Shown here in pieces: positions 19,179 to 29,344 of a stretch of 49,625 nucleotides of DNA. The DNA lies in assembly GCA_006218045.1 (NCBI GenBank), contig VBWB01000015.1, forward strand, positions 1 through 49,625, in the 5' to 3' direction. This stretch comes from Stygiobacter sp. (lineage in GTDB: Bacteria > Pseudomonadota > Alphaproteobacteria > Rhodospirillales > Magnetospirillaceae). A program made the translations under genes and the position numbers. The first letter of the stretch is position 1, and every line of letters begins with the position of its first letter. Under the pieces are notes generated by a model. That model was not told the origin of the DNA. It did not search any database and worked only from the letters and a program-made list of their open reading frames with translations.

Positions 19179-19230
19179 GTGCACTGATACATTCAGATGG
19201 TGCACCGACCACCTGAATGTATCAGTGCAC
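19179..19230. promoter_or_regulatory. Perfect 18-bp inverted repeat in the CHAT-gene leader
   Basis: Arms 19179-19196 (GTGCACTGATACATTCAG) and 19213-19230 are exact reverse complements, separated by 16 nt that contain a further palindrome GGTGCACC (19199-19206). GTGCAC therefore occurs three times, at 19179, 19200 and 19225. The inner edge of the ribosome site of the CHAT gene (AGGAG, 19173-19177) lies directly outside the repeat. It could be an operator, or an mRNA hairpin that controls ribosome access. Which of the two is inference; the symmetry is seen directly. Confidence 0.85.
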
Positions 19231-19244
19231 AATTCGTTGATTTT

Positions 19245-19302
19245 GTGGTCCGATCCCGACAGAAGGTTCAGGGGCCTGAACCTTCTGTCGGGATCGGACC
19301 AC
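19245..19302. promoter_or_regulatory. Perfect 28-bp palindrome between cyclase and CHAT genes
   Basis: Arms 19245-19272 and 19275-19302 are exact reverse complements with only GG between them; the arms begin GTGGTCCGATCCCGAC. It starts 11 nt after the adenylate cyclase stop codon. No U tract follows on the minus strand, so it is not a textbook intrinsic terminator. In RNA it would form a 26- to 28-bp duplex, long enough for RNase III. Possible roles are transcript processing, uncoupling of cyclase and CHAT expression, or a short mobile palindrome. Confidence 0.85.
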
Positions 19303-19313
19303 CAGGGTGTGCC

Positions 19314-21371
19314 TTACTTTTCCTTGGCGGTATAAGAGCCATCCCAATCGGCGGCGGGCGGCTCGGCCTGATAGTGTTCGATCCGGTCGAGATAGATTTT
19401 ATAAAGCATGCGGTTGGGTTCGAGTTCGGCCAAGGCCTGGAACTCGGCCTTGGCCTCACCGAAGCGGGCGGCGCGGTATAGTGCCAGGGCCGCCGTATAG
19501 CGAGCCAGGATATCCAGCGTCTGCTGATCCACGTCACCGTCGAAGCCCAAGGGCTCGAAGGTCCGCACCGGCTGGTCCTTGCCCTTGACCTTGACCAGAT
19601 CGACCTCGCGGGCGATCAGGCCGGGCACCTGGGCCAGGGTGTATTCGCTGATCTGGGTGAAGATGCCGTATTGCTTGGTCAGGCTTTCCAGGCGCGAGCC
19701 CAGATTGACGGCGTCGCCCATCACCGTATAGGCCAGACGGAAGTCGGATCCCATGTTGCCGACGCTCATCACCCCGGTATTGAGGCCGACACCGATCTTG
19801 AGCGGCTTCCAGCCGCGGGCGACGAAGCTTTCCGACAATTCGTCCATGGTCTTGCCCATGGCCAGGGCGGCGCGCACCGCGTGTTCGGCGTGGTTCTCGT
19901 CGCGAAGCGGCGCCCCCCAGAAGGCCATGATGGCATCACCCATATACTTGTCGATGGTGCCGCGATTGGCCTGGATCACCCGGGTCATGGGCGACAGGAA
20001 GGCGTTCATCAAGGTGGTCAGGTCCTGCGGGCTCAGGCCCTCGGAGATGGTGGTGAAGCCGCGCACGTCCGAGAACAGCACGGTCATTTCCCGGCTTTCG
20101 CCGCCGACCGAGACCTCCTGGCCGCTTTCGTTCATCTCCTTGACCAGTTCCGCCGGAATGTATTGGCCGAAGGTCTTGGATATCTGCTTCTTCTGGTTGC
20201 GCTCGACCATATAGGCGCGATACTCGATCAAGACGTAAGACAGAATGCCGGCGGCCAGGGCATAGGACAACGGCAGCACCAGTCCGGCATGCACATAGAT
20301 TGCGGTGACGGCGCCGACGAAGCCGCCCAGGATGATGACGGCACCGACGCCGCGAAACACCGGACGGCTGACGGCGACCGCCAGCAGGATCATCAGCATC
20401 ATCAACACCAGGGTGACGGCGGCGGCCAACGGCGTACCGGCGGCGCGCAACGGCGCCCCCTTGAGGATCGAGCTGATGGTGTCGGCGATGATTTCCACCC
20501 CGTAGACCATGCCGACCGGGGTGTCGAACCAATCATGCGACACTTCCGAGGTGTCGCCGACCACCACGATCTTGTCCTTGACCCAATAGCCCAACTCTTC
20601 CTTTTCCGCCTCGTCCAATTGCGAGATGTCGAGGAACTCAAGGGCGCTGATCCCCGCCGACTGGCTGAGGAAACGGGTGCCGCTGGGCAAAGGCGGAAAG
20701 TCGATATAGAGGTGGTTGCCGTGGTCCAGCGGCACCCTCAGATCGCCGAAGGACAGGATGTTGTTTTCCAGTTTGGGCTGTTGCCCCAGATACATGGCCA
20801 CCGCCTGCACGGCGAACGGCCAGCCGTGGCGTTCCTTGGCGATCTCCGGATGGATCTTCAGCCGCGACAGCACGGTCAGCAGGGCCGAATTGGACGAGAT
20901 GTTGGTATAGCCGCTGACCGAGGCCTCGTCCAACAGCTTGGTCGGATAGTTGAGCTTGACGAACTTGCCGTGCTCGAACTGCCCTTGCGCCACCAAGACG
21001 GTGTTGCCGGCATCCTTGAGCGCCGCCGCCAGGGTGGGATCTTCGTTATAGGAACTGGGGAAATCCATCAGCATGTCGACGGCCACCACCTTGGCGCCGA
21101 GTTCCTTGATATTGCCGATGATGGCGCCGATATCGGTGCGCCTGAGCGGATAGCTGCCATAGGCCTTGAAGAACGGTTCGTCCACATTGACCAGGACCAC
21201 GTCCTTGGAAACGCTCAGTTCCTTCTGGTCGCCATAGGCGATGCGCATCTGATGGCGGAAGGAGTTGGCCTGGTCCTCCAGCAGAGCGAACCATTCAAAA
21301 TGCTGCGCCGGCAAGGCCAGCAGAAACAGCAGCACGGTCAGCAGCACATCGCGTCTGGCCAAAAAACCCAT
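19314..21371 (-). CDS. CHASE2-domain class III adenylate cyclase
   Basis: A 685-residue membrane protein: N-terminal helix (about 9-23), periplasmic CHASE2 sensor (about 25-300), three closely spaced helices (about 314-385), a class III cyclase catalytic domain (about 425-610) and a short helical, TPR-like tail. The catalytic residues are intact: metal-binding D435 (VLFSDVRGF) and D479 (DKYMGDAIMAFW), adenine-pocket K475 and T549 (AYTVMGDAVN), and N556 and R560 for the transition state. The Lys/Thr pair indicates ATP specificity (class IIIb style). I chose ATG 21371, preceded by GGGGAGAGGG; GTG 21392 is the longer option. It probably supplies the cAMP read by the two cNMP domains encoded two genes downstream. 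Confidence 0.93.
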   Translation of the reverse strand: MGFLARRDVLLTVLLFLLALPAQHFEWFALLEDQANSFRHQMRIAYGDQKELSVSKDVVLVNVDEPFFKAYGSYPLRRTDIGAIIGNIKELGAKVVAVDMLMDFPSSYNEDPTLAAALKDAGNTVLVAQGQFEHGKFVKLNYPTKLLDEASVSGYTNISSNSALLTVLSRLKIHPEIAKERHGWPFAVQAVAMYLGQQPKLENNILSFGDLRVPLDHGNHLYIDFPPLPSGTRFLSQSAGISALEFLDISQLDEAEKEELGYWVKDKIVVVGDTSEVSHDWFDTPVGMVYGVEIIADTISSILKGAPLRAAGTPLAAAVTLVLMMLMILLAVAVSRPVFRGVGAVIILGGFVGAVTAIYVHAGLVLPLSYALAAGILSYVLIEYRAYMVERNQKKQISKTFGQYIPAELVKEMNESGQEVSVGGESREMTVLFSDVRGFTTISEGLSPQDLTTLMNAFLSPMTRVIQANRGTIDKYMGDAIMAFWGAPLRDENHAEHAVRAALAMGKTMDELSESFVARGWKPLKIGVGLNTGVMSVGNMGSDFRLAYTVMGDAVNLGSRLESLTKQYGIFTQISEYTLAQVPGLIAREVDLVKVKGKDQPVRTFEPLGFDGDVDQQTLDILARYTAALALYRAARFGEAKAEFQALAELEPNRMLYKIYLDRIEHYQAEPPAADWDGSYTAKEK

Positions 21372-21420
21372 CTTCCCTCTCCCCGCGTCCACTCACCCGA
21401 AAAGCGACGACCCCCCAACG

Positions 21421-21451
21421 AAAAAGCGGCGGGATCACCTGTCCCGCCGCT
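21421..21451 (-). terminator. Intrinsic terminator after the fecR-like gene
   Basis: On the minus strand, a 10-bp GC-rich stem (AGCGGCGGGA/TCCCGCCGCT with a 7-nt loop) is followed by TTTTT. It lies 14 nt after the FecR-protein stop and 50 nt before the cyclase start. It is the strongest intrinsic terminator in the window and would attenuate transcription from fecR into the cyclase gene. Confidence 0.88.
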
Positions 21452-21464
21452 CGGGTCCGTGCGA

Positions 21465-22840
<1,376 letters not shown>

Positions 22841-24754
22841 ATGCTGCAAAATCTACGTTTGTGGGCCAAGATCACCTTGGCCATGGGAGTTTCCGTCACC
22901 CTGGTTGTGGTGGTCCTGACCGCCGTCAACCTGGGCAATCTGGACGACGTGGTCGCCCAGGCGGAAAGATCCGAGCTTGACGGCCATGTCCGCGCCATCG
23001 CCCAGGCCATCGCCATGGAAAGCCGCACGGCGGAAGCCCTGTCGCAATTCGTCGCCGCCATGCCCGTGGTTCAGGACAAGTTCAAGGACGGCGACCGCAA
23101 TGGGCTGATCACCCTGTTCCAGGACACCTTCAAGCCCATGGCCAGCGGTTTCGGCATCGAGCAGTTCCAGTTCCACACGCCGCCGGCCACCTCGTTCCTG
23201 CGTCTGCACAAGCCCGAGAAATTCGGCGACGACCTGTCGTCATTCCGCTTCACCGTGGTCAACACCAACAAGACCGGCAAGCCCACCCGCGGCCTGGAAG
23301 GCGGCGTCGCCGGCTTAGGGATTCGCGGCGTGGTCCCGGTGTTCGGTCGGTCCGGCCCGGTGGGATCGGTGGAATTCGGCATGACCTTCGGCCAGAGCTT
23401 CTTCGATTCGTTCAAGGCCCGCCAGGGGGTGGATGTAGCCCTGCATCTGGTCGCCGACGGCAAGCTCAGCACCTTCGCCTCGACCGTGGGCAAGGATCCG
23501 GTGATGGCCAAGGATCTGCTGATGAAGGCCTTTGCCGGCGATGCCCAATTGACCCACCAGGAGGTGAACAGCGCCCCCAGGGCGATCTATGCCGCCGCCA
23601 TGCAGGATTATTCCGGCAAGACCATCGGCGTCATCGAAGTGGCCATGGACCGCAGCCATTACCTCAATTCGTTCCAGCGGGCGCGCAACACCTCGATCCT
23701 GGTCGGACTGCTCGCCCTGGCCGCCGGCCTGGGACTGGCGTTGCTGACCGCCCGCGGCCTGACCCAGCGCATCGGCGCCCTGATGGAAGGCGTGCGCCAT
23801 GTGGCCAAGGGTGACCTGACCGTGCAGATCAGGGCCGACGGCCAGGACGAATTGGGCGATCTGGCCCGCGCCGCCATGGACATGCGCGAACAATTGCACA
23901 AACTGGCGCTGGAAGTGCGCGCCCATGCCCAGGCGGTGCACGCCGCCGCCCGGGAAATCGCCGGTGCGGTCGAGGGTCAGGCCGCCACCTCGTCGGAGAT
24001 GTCGGCCTCGGTGGCCGAGATCACCTCGACCATGGAGGAATTGTCGGCCTCGTCCACCCAGATCGCCGAACATTCCAAGTCGGTGGTCGATATCGCCAAC
24101 ACCACCTATGACAATTCCAGGAAGGGCACCGAGGCCATGGGCCAGGTGCTGGGCAAGATGGCCGACATCCAGCAGGACAACCAGCATTCGCTGAAGGAGA
24201 TCCTGGACCTGGGAACCCGCTCCAAGGAAATCAGCAAGGTGATGGAGATCATCAACGCGGTGGCCGACCAGACCAAGCTGATCGCCTTCAACGCCGCCCT
24301 GGAAGCGGCCAGCGCCGGCGAGGCCGGGCGCCGCTTCGGCGTCGTCGCCGCCGAAATCCGCCGACTGGCCGACAGCGTCACCGATTCCACCGGCGAGATC
24401 GAAACCAAGATCAGCCAGATCCAGGATTCCATCTCGCGCCTGGTCATCACCTCGGAAAAGGGCGCCGCCGGCATCGAGGCGGGCATGACCGCCACCGGCC
24501 ACACCTCGGACCGCCTGGATGAACTGGTCGAGGCGGCGCACCACACCAGCAGCGCCGCCCAGCAGATTTCGCTGTCCACCCAGCAGCAGCGCACCGCCAG
24601 CAATCAGGTGGTGGTGGCCCTGCGCGAGATCGTCACCGCCTCCAGCCACACCGCCCAATCCATCACCCGCATCTCCGACGTCAGCCGCGACATGACCCGG
24701 CTGTCGGCGGAACTGGACACCCTGGTCAACCGCTTCCGCCTGGACCCCGGCTGA
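22841..24754 (+). CDS. Methyl-accepting chemotaxis protein with periplasmic Cache-type sensor
   Basis: A 637-residue receptor: membrane helix about 11-32, a large periplasmic domain (about 33-285) with a Cache-like pattern (FRLHKPEKFGDDLSSFR-type segment, GLGIRGVVPVFGRSGPVGSVEFG), second helix about 290-310, HAMP (about 308-360), and a long cytoplasmic coiled-coil. Its hairpin tip contains VADQTKLIAFNAALEAASAGEAGRRFGVVAAEIRRLAD. ATG 22841 is preceded by GGGGACGGG; in-frame ATGs at 22778 and 22823 are alternatives. It is the first gene of the chemosensory operon and presumably its dedicated input. I see no C-terminal pentapeptide for CheR tethering; CheR here has its own TPRs. Confidence 0.92.
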   Translation: MLQNLRLWAKITLAMGVSVTLVVVVLTAVNLGNLDDVVAQAERSELDGHVRAIAQAIAMESRTAEALSQFVAAMPVVQDKFKDGDRNGLITLFQDTFKPMASGFGIEQFQFHTPPATSFLRLHKPEKFGDDLSSFRFTVVNTNKTGKPTRGLEGGVAGLGIRGVVPVFGRSGPVGSVEFGMTFGQSFFDSFKARQGVDVALHLVADGKLSTFASTVGKDPVMAKDLLMKAFAGDAQLTHQEVNSAPRAIYAAAMQDYSGKTIGVIEVAMDRSHYLNSFQRARNTSILVGLLALAAGLGLALLTARGLTQRIGALMEGVRHVAKGDLTVQIRADGQDELGDLARAAMDMREQLHKLALEVRAHAQAVHAAAREIAGAVEGQAATSSEMSASVAEITSTMEELSASSTQIAEHSKSVVDIANTTYDNSRKGTEAMGQVLGKMADIQQDNQHSLKEILDLGTRSKEISKVMEIINAVADQTKLIAFNAALEAASAGEAGRRFGVVAAEIRRLADSVTDSTGEIETKISQIQDSISRLVITSEKGAAGIEAGMTATGHTSDRLDELVEAAHHTSSAAQQISLSTQQQRTASNQVVVALREIVTASSHTAQSITRISDVSRDMTRLSAELDTLVNRFRLDPG

Positions 24755-24773
24755 AAACGGCGGAGCCCCGGTG

Positions 24774-25829
24774 ATGACCGCCCCCCCGATCCGCGTCCTG
24801 CTGGCCGATGACAGCGCCCTGGCCCGCAGCCTGTTGCGCGGCTTCCTCGAGGCCGATGGCGGCTTTCAGGTGGTGGGCGAGGCCCGCCATGGCCGCGAGG
24901 CGGTGGAGATGGCCCGCGCCCTGCGTCCCGATCTGGTGACCATGGACCTGGAAATGCCGGTCATGGACGGGCTCGAGGCCATCGCCGAAATCATGGCCAC
25001 CAAGGCGGTGCCCATCTTGGTGGTGTCGTCGGTGGCCGATGCCGCCAACGCCTATGCCGCCGTGGCCAAGGGCGCCGTCGACGTGGTCAGCAAGCCCAGC
25101 CTGGACCCGGACGAACAGCGCGACTTCGTCGCCAAGGCGCGTCTGGTGTCGAAAATTCCGGTCATCACCCATGTGCGCGCCCTGCGCGTCGCCGCCCCGA
25201 TGGTGGAAGCGCCGCCGCCCCGACCGCAACCGGCGTTGCCCGCTGATCTGTCCGCCGCCACGGGACGGGCCTTTTTCATCGCCTCGTCCACCGGCGGGCC
25301 GCAGGCCCTGGCCCATTTGCTGGCCCGCCTGCCGGCGGATTTCCCCTGTCCGGTGCTGGTCGCCCAGCATATCGCCGACGGATTCGCCGACGGCATGGCC
25401 GACTGGCTGGGCAGCCTTTGTCCGCTGCCGGTACGGCTGGCGGCCCAAGGCGATCTGGTCGTCCCCGGCATCATCTATGTGGCGCCGTCGGAACGCCATC
25501 TGACCGTCACCCCCAGCCGCCGGCTGACCCTGCCGGAGCGCCAAACCAAAGATGTCTACCGCCCCAGTTGCGATGCGCTGCTGGAAAGCGGCGCGGCGGT
25601 GTTCGGGCGCCGCGCGGTGGGCATCATCCTCACCGGCATGGGCCGCGACGGGGCGCGCGGCATGGCCGCCATCAAAGAAGCCGGCGGCACCACCATCGCC
25701 CAGGATGAAGCCAGCTCGGTCATTTACGGCATGAATAGGGTGGCGGTGGAACAAGGAGCGGCGGACCGGGTGCTGGCCTTGGACGCCATCGCCGCCGCCA
25801 TGGCCGAACTGGCGGGGAGGAGCGGATGA
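24774..25829 (+). CDS. cheB: Chemotaxis response regulator / protein-glutamate methylesterase CheB
   Basis: Removes methyl groups from receptors (and can deamidate Gln) when phosphorylated. The 351-residue protein has a receiver domain with ADDS and phospho-acceptor Asp58 (LVTMDLEMPVMDG), a linker, and the esterase domain with catalytic Ser in SSTGGPQAL (about 163-171), His in VAQHIADGFADGMADWL and Asp in LTGMGRDGARGM. ATG 24774 has GGAG upstream; GTG 24771 is an alternative. The stop overlaps cheR as ATGA. Confidence 0.95.
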   Translation: MTAPPIRVLLADDSALARSLLRGFLEADGGFQVVGEARHGREAVEMARALRPDLVTMDLEMPVMDGLEAIAEIMATKAVPILVVSSVADAANAYAAVAKGAVDVVSKPSLDPDEQRDFVAKARLVSKIPVITHVRALRVAAPMVEAPPPRPQPALPADLSAATGRAFFIASSTGGPQALAHLLARLPADFPCPVLVAQHIADGFADGMADWLGSLCPLPVRLAAQGDLVVPGIIYVAPSERHLTVTPSRRLTLPERQTKDVYRPSCDALLESGAAVFGRRAVGIILTGMGRDGARGMAAIKEAGGTTIAQDEASSVIYGMNRVAVEQGAADRVLALDAIAAAMAELAGRSG

Positions 25830-27253
25830 CCGCCCCCACCTTGCAAAGCTTCAAGGATCTGGTCAAAAGCCGCTGCGGCCTGATGCTGGAAGGCAATGGC
25901 GAGCAAACGCTGAAAGCGGCCGTCGCCACCCGCATGCAGGTCACCGGGCTGCATGGCCAACCGGCCTATCTGTCCCGCTTGACCACCAACGCGGCCGAGT
26001 TCCAGGAACTGGTCGCCCTGCTGACCATCAACGAGACCTATTTCTTCCGCGAGCCCGAGCAACTGGCCCTGCTGACCGAAAAAATGGTGCCGCGCCTGCT
26101 GGCCTTGCGCGGGCCGGGCCGACCCATCCGCATCCTGAGCGCCGGCTGTTCCACCGGCGAGGAACCCTATTCCGTCGCCATGGCCCTGTTGGACCAATAT
26201 GGCGAGGCCATGGGATCGCTGGTCCGCCTTTATGCCGGCGACATCGACCATCTGGCCTTGGCCAAGGCCCGCGCCGGTCATTACGGCGCCTTCTCCTTCC
26301 GCGCCCTGTCGCCCGAGCGCCAGCAGCGCTACTTCACCCCCATCGGTCGCCACGGCTTCGCCCTGGCCGAAACCGTGCGGACGCGGGTCGAATTTCATCA
26401 CCTCAATCTGTTGTCGGCGGAAGCGCCCGCCAGCTTGGCCGATTTCGACATCGTGCTGTTCCGCAACGTCTCCATCTATTTCGACGCGGCCACCCGCCGG
26501 ACCATCCAGCACAATCTGGCGCGGATGATGACATTGGACGGGGTGCTGCTGGTGGGCACGGCGGAGACCCTGGCCAACGATCTGGGGGTGATGCGGCTGG
26601 TGGAAGAAGACGGCCATTTCTATTTCGTCAACGGCGCCACCGCCCCACCGCCATCACCCAAGCCGTCGCGCCCGCCGCAAGCCTTGCCACCCGCCGCGCC
26701 GCCGCCCAAGCCGAAACGCCCGCCCCCGCCCCCCATCCCCACCAGGGTCGAACCGCCCGCCGATATCGACACCGCCCGCCGGCTGATCCGCGACAAACGC
26801 CACGACGAGGCGGCCGCCCTGCTGCGCGGCATTCTGGCCCGCACCCCGGAAAATCTGCCGGCGCTGGTGCTTTTGGCCCATGTCCAGGTGCTGCGCCGCG
26901 ATCATCCGGCGGCCCAGGCCTTGGCCCAACAGGCCCTAGACCTGGATGCCTGGTCGGTCGAGGCCATGGTGGTGCAGGGTTTCGCCGCCAAGTGGCAAGG
27001 CGACCACGACGGCGCCATCCGCTGGTTCAAGCAGGCGGTCTATGCCCGTCATCACTGCTGGGTGGCGCAATATTATCTGGCCGAATCCTTTCGCGCCGCC
27101 GGCCAGCCCGATCTGGCCCGGCGCACCTATCGGGTGGCGTTGCAGCACCTGACCCAGCACCCCGACGGCGATGGCGGTCTGGCCCTGCCGCTGGGCCTGC
27201 CGGTGACCGAGGTGCGCTTCCTGTGCGAACGTCACGCCGGCGGACGGGGATAA
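25826..27253 (+). CDS. cheR: Chemotaxis protein methyltransferase CheR with C-terminal TPR domain
   Basis: SAM-dependent receptor methyltransferase. Residues 1-270 form the CheR core with NETYFFREPEQL (about 69-80), the SAM loop ILSAGCSTGEEPYSVAMAL (about 105-123) and DIVLFRNVSIYFD (about 209-221). A proline-rich linker (about 275-312, e.g. PPPKPKRPPPPPIP) leads to a TPR-like domain (about 315-460). CheR-TPR fusions are typical of non-canonical chemosensory operons, where the TPRs contact other proteins. Start overlaps cheB by 4 nt; cheA follows after 3 nt. Confidence 0.93.
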   Translation: MTAPTLQSFKDLVKSRCGLMLEGNGEQTLKAAVATRMQVTGLHGQPAYLSRLTTNAAEFQELVALLTINETYFFREPEQLALLTEKMVPRLLALRGPGRPIRILSAGCSTGEEPYSVAMALLDQYGEAMGSLVRLYAGDIDHLALAKARAGHYGAFSFRALSPERQQRYFTPIGRHGFALAETVRTRVEFHHLNLLSAEAPASLADFDIVLFRNVSIYFDAATRRTIQHNLARMMTLDGVLLVGTAETLANDLGVMRLVEEDGHFYFVNGATAPPPSPKPSRPPQALPPAAPPPKPKRPPPPPIPTRVEPPADIDTARRLIRDKRHDEAAALLRGILARTPENLPALVLLAHVQVLRRDHPAAQALAQQALDLDAWSVEAMVVQGFAAKWQGDHDGAIRWFKQAVYARHHCWVAQYYLAESFRAAGQPDLARRTYRVALQHLTQHPDGDGGLALPLGLPVTEVRFLCERHAGGRG

Positions 27254-27256
27254 ACC

Positions 27257-29332
27257 ATGGCCTTGGACGTCAAACGCTTTGTCGCCCGGTTCGTCGAGGA
27301 AGCCCGCGACCATCTGCGCCGCCTCGAGGACGGCCTGATCCGACTGGCCGGCGGCAGCGCCGATGGCGAGGCCATCAACGCCATTTTCCGCTCGGCCCAT
27401 ACGGTCAAGGGCTCGTCGCGCATGCTGAAACTGACCGCCATCACCGAAACCGCCCACAAGGTGGAAGACGTGCTGGGGGCGTTGCGCGACGGCAGCCTGA
27501 AGCCCAGCCCCGATCTGTGCCGGCTGTTGCAGCGCGGGGTCGATTCCATGGCCGCCCAGGTGGATCAGGTGGCCGAAACCGGTACCCCGTCGCCCGCCGA
27601 TGCCGATCTGTGCGCCGCCCTGAGCCAAGTGCTGGCCGGCGGCGAGACCGCTCCCACCCCGCCTGCGCCAGCGGAAGCACCGCCGCCGCCCGAGGTGAAG
27701 CTGAAATCGGCGGAAACCGTCCGCGTGCAATTGTCCAAGCTGGACGAGTTGATCAAGCTGATGGGCGAGGTGGTGTCCAGCCATGCCCGCCTGCGCCAGC
27801 GTCTGGTCGATTTGCGCGGCATCGACCGCGCGGCCGGCGGCGCGGCACCACTGTTGCAGAGCTTCTCCCGCGACCTGCGCGACGACGTCTTCACCCAGGA
27901 AGTGCTGATGGAGGAGCTGCACAAAAAGGCGCTGATCATGCGCATGCTGCCCTTGTCCATCGTCTTCGAGCCGGCGGCGCGGATGATCCGCGACCTCGGC
28001 CGCTCGCTCGGCAAGGACGTGCAATGCGTCACCACCGGCATGGACATCGAACTGGATCGCCAGTTGATCGACCGCCTGTCCGACCCCATCGTCCATCTGC
28101 TGCGCAACGGCGTCGATCACGGCATCGAAACCGCCGAGACCCGGCACGCCGCCGGCAAGCCTGCGCACGGGACGCTGAAATTGTCGGCGCGCCAGGACGG
28201 CGGCTTCGTCGTCGTCGAGGTCGGCGACGACGGCGGCGGGCTGCCGGTGGAGTTCATCCGCGACAAGGCGGTGAAAAAAGGCCTGCTGACGCCGGAACAG
28301 GCGCAAGCCATGACCGAGACCGAAATCATCGACCTGATCTTCCTGCCCGGGTTTTCCACCTCGTCCATCATCACCGATGTCTCCGGTCGCGGCGTCGGCA
28401 TGGACGTGGTCAAGCGCTGCGTCGTCGACGACCTGCAAGGCTCCATCGCCGTGGAAACCCGCCCCGGCCAGGGCACCACCTTCGCCATGCGCCTGCCCCT
28501 GTCACTGGCGGTGATGCGGGTGCTGCTGGTGGAGGCGGGCGGCCAGACCTTCGGCTTCACCGCCCAATACGTCGCCCATCTGCTGGACGTGGCCGATGAC
28601 CGCATCATCACCGTGGCCGAACGCAAGGCGGTGATCATCCAAAACGAATTCGTCCCCGTGGTGTCGCTGGCCGAGCTATTGGGCCTGCCCACCCCACCCG
28701 CCGCCAAGCGCGGCGGCACTCTGCTGGTGGTGGTGCGGGTGCGCAACGAAAAGCTGGCGCTCAAGGTCGGGCAGTTGCTGGACGAGCGCGACATGGTGAT
28801 CAAGCCGCTGCCCGAACATTTGCGCCAGCTGCCGCTGGTGTCGGGGATGGTGATGACCGGGCGCAACGATCTGGTCAGCGTGTTGCAGGCCTCGGCCCTG
28901 TTGGACGCGGCCCGGCGTCAGCGCGGCGAGGCCACCGCCGCCATCGCGCCCGACGGCGGGCGGGCGGGCATCCGCGTGCTGGTGGTCGACGACTCGCTCA
29001 ATACCCGCGAGATCGAAAAGGACGTGCTGGAGGCCCAGGGCTTCATCGTCACCTTGGCCGAGGATGGCCAGGACGGCCTCGACAAGGCCCGGTCCGGCCA
29101 TTTCGACGCCGTGTTGACCGATGTGGAAATGCCCAACATGGACGGCTTCACCCTGACCGCGGCGCTCAGGCGCGAGGACCGCTACCGGGACATTCCCATC
29201 ATCATCATCACCTCGCGCGAGAAGGCCGAGGACAAGCGGCGCGGCATCCAGGTGGGCGCCGACGCCTATATCGTCAAGGGCGATTTCGACCAAGGCAATC
29301 TGGTCGACACGCTGAAAAGTCTGCTGGGGTAA
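27257..29332 (+). CDS. cheA: Hybrid chemotaxis histidine kinase CheA with C-terminal receiver
   Basis: The 691-residue kinase has an HPt domain (His48 in FRSAHTVKGSSRM), a Pro-rich linker, dimerisation region (about 150-235), and the CheA catalytic domain with LLRNGVDHGIE (N box), VGDDGGGLP and GRGVGMDVV (G boxes). A CheW-like regulatory domain (about 410-545) and a receiver domain with phospho-acceptor Asp622 (VLTDVEMPNMDG) follow. The fused receiver marks the CheA-REC class found in pathways that control functions other than, or besides, the flagellar motor. It may act as a phosphate sink, since no CheZ or CheC/X is encoded in this operon. Confidence 0.94.
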   Translation: MALDVKRFVARFVEEARDHLRRLEDGLIRLAGGSADGEAINAIFRSAHTVKGSSRMLKLTAITETAHKVEDVLGALRDGSLKPSPDLCRLLQRGVDSMAAQVDQVAETGTPSPADADLCAALSQVLAGGETAPTPPAPAEAPPPPEVKLKSAETVRVQLSKLDELIKLMGEVVSSHARLRQRLVDLRGIDRAAGGAAPLLQSFSRDLRDDVFTQEVLMEELHKKALIMRMLPLSIVFEPAARMIRDLGRSLGKDVQCVTTGMDIELDRQLIDRLSDPIVHLLRNGVDHGIETAETRHAAGKPAHGTLKLSARQDGGFVVVEVGDDGGGLPVEFIRDKAVKKGLLTPEQAQAMTETEIIDLIFLPGFSTSSIITDVSGRGVGMDVVKRCVVDDLQGSIAVETRPGQGTTFAMRLPLSLAVMRVLLVEAGGQTFGFTAQYVAHLLDVADDRIITVAERKAVIIQNEFVPVVSLAELLGLPTPPAAKRGGTLLVVVRVRNEKLALKVGQLLDERDMVIKPLPEHLRQLPLVSGMVMTGRNDLVSVLQASALLDAARRQRGEATAAIAPDGGRAGIRVLVVDDSLNTREIEKDVLEAQGFIVTLAEDGQDGLDKARSGHFDAVLTDVEMPNMDGFTLTAALRREDRYRDIPIIIITSREKAEDKRRGIQVGADAYIVKGDFDQGNLVDTLKSLLG

Positions 29333-29344
29333 AGGATGGGCGCG

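Noticed and set aside
15245-19216. A 1323-codon open frame on the plus strand opposite the CHAT gene
   Set aside because: It is a high-GC antisense shadow: low-complexity Gln/Gly/His-rich product with no domain, while the minus frame encodes clear TPR and CHAT motifs.
19179-19302. Insertion-sequence ends or a CRISPR unit
   Set aside because: No transposase frame, no target-site duplication seen and no regularly spaced repeats; only two unrelated palindromes.
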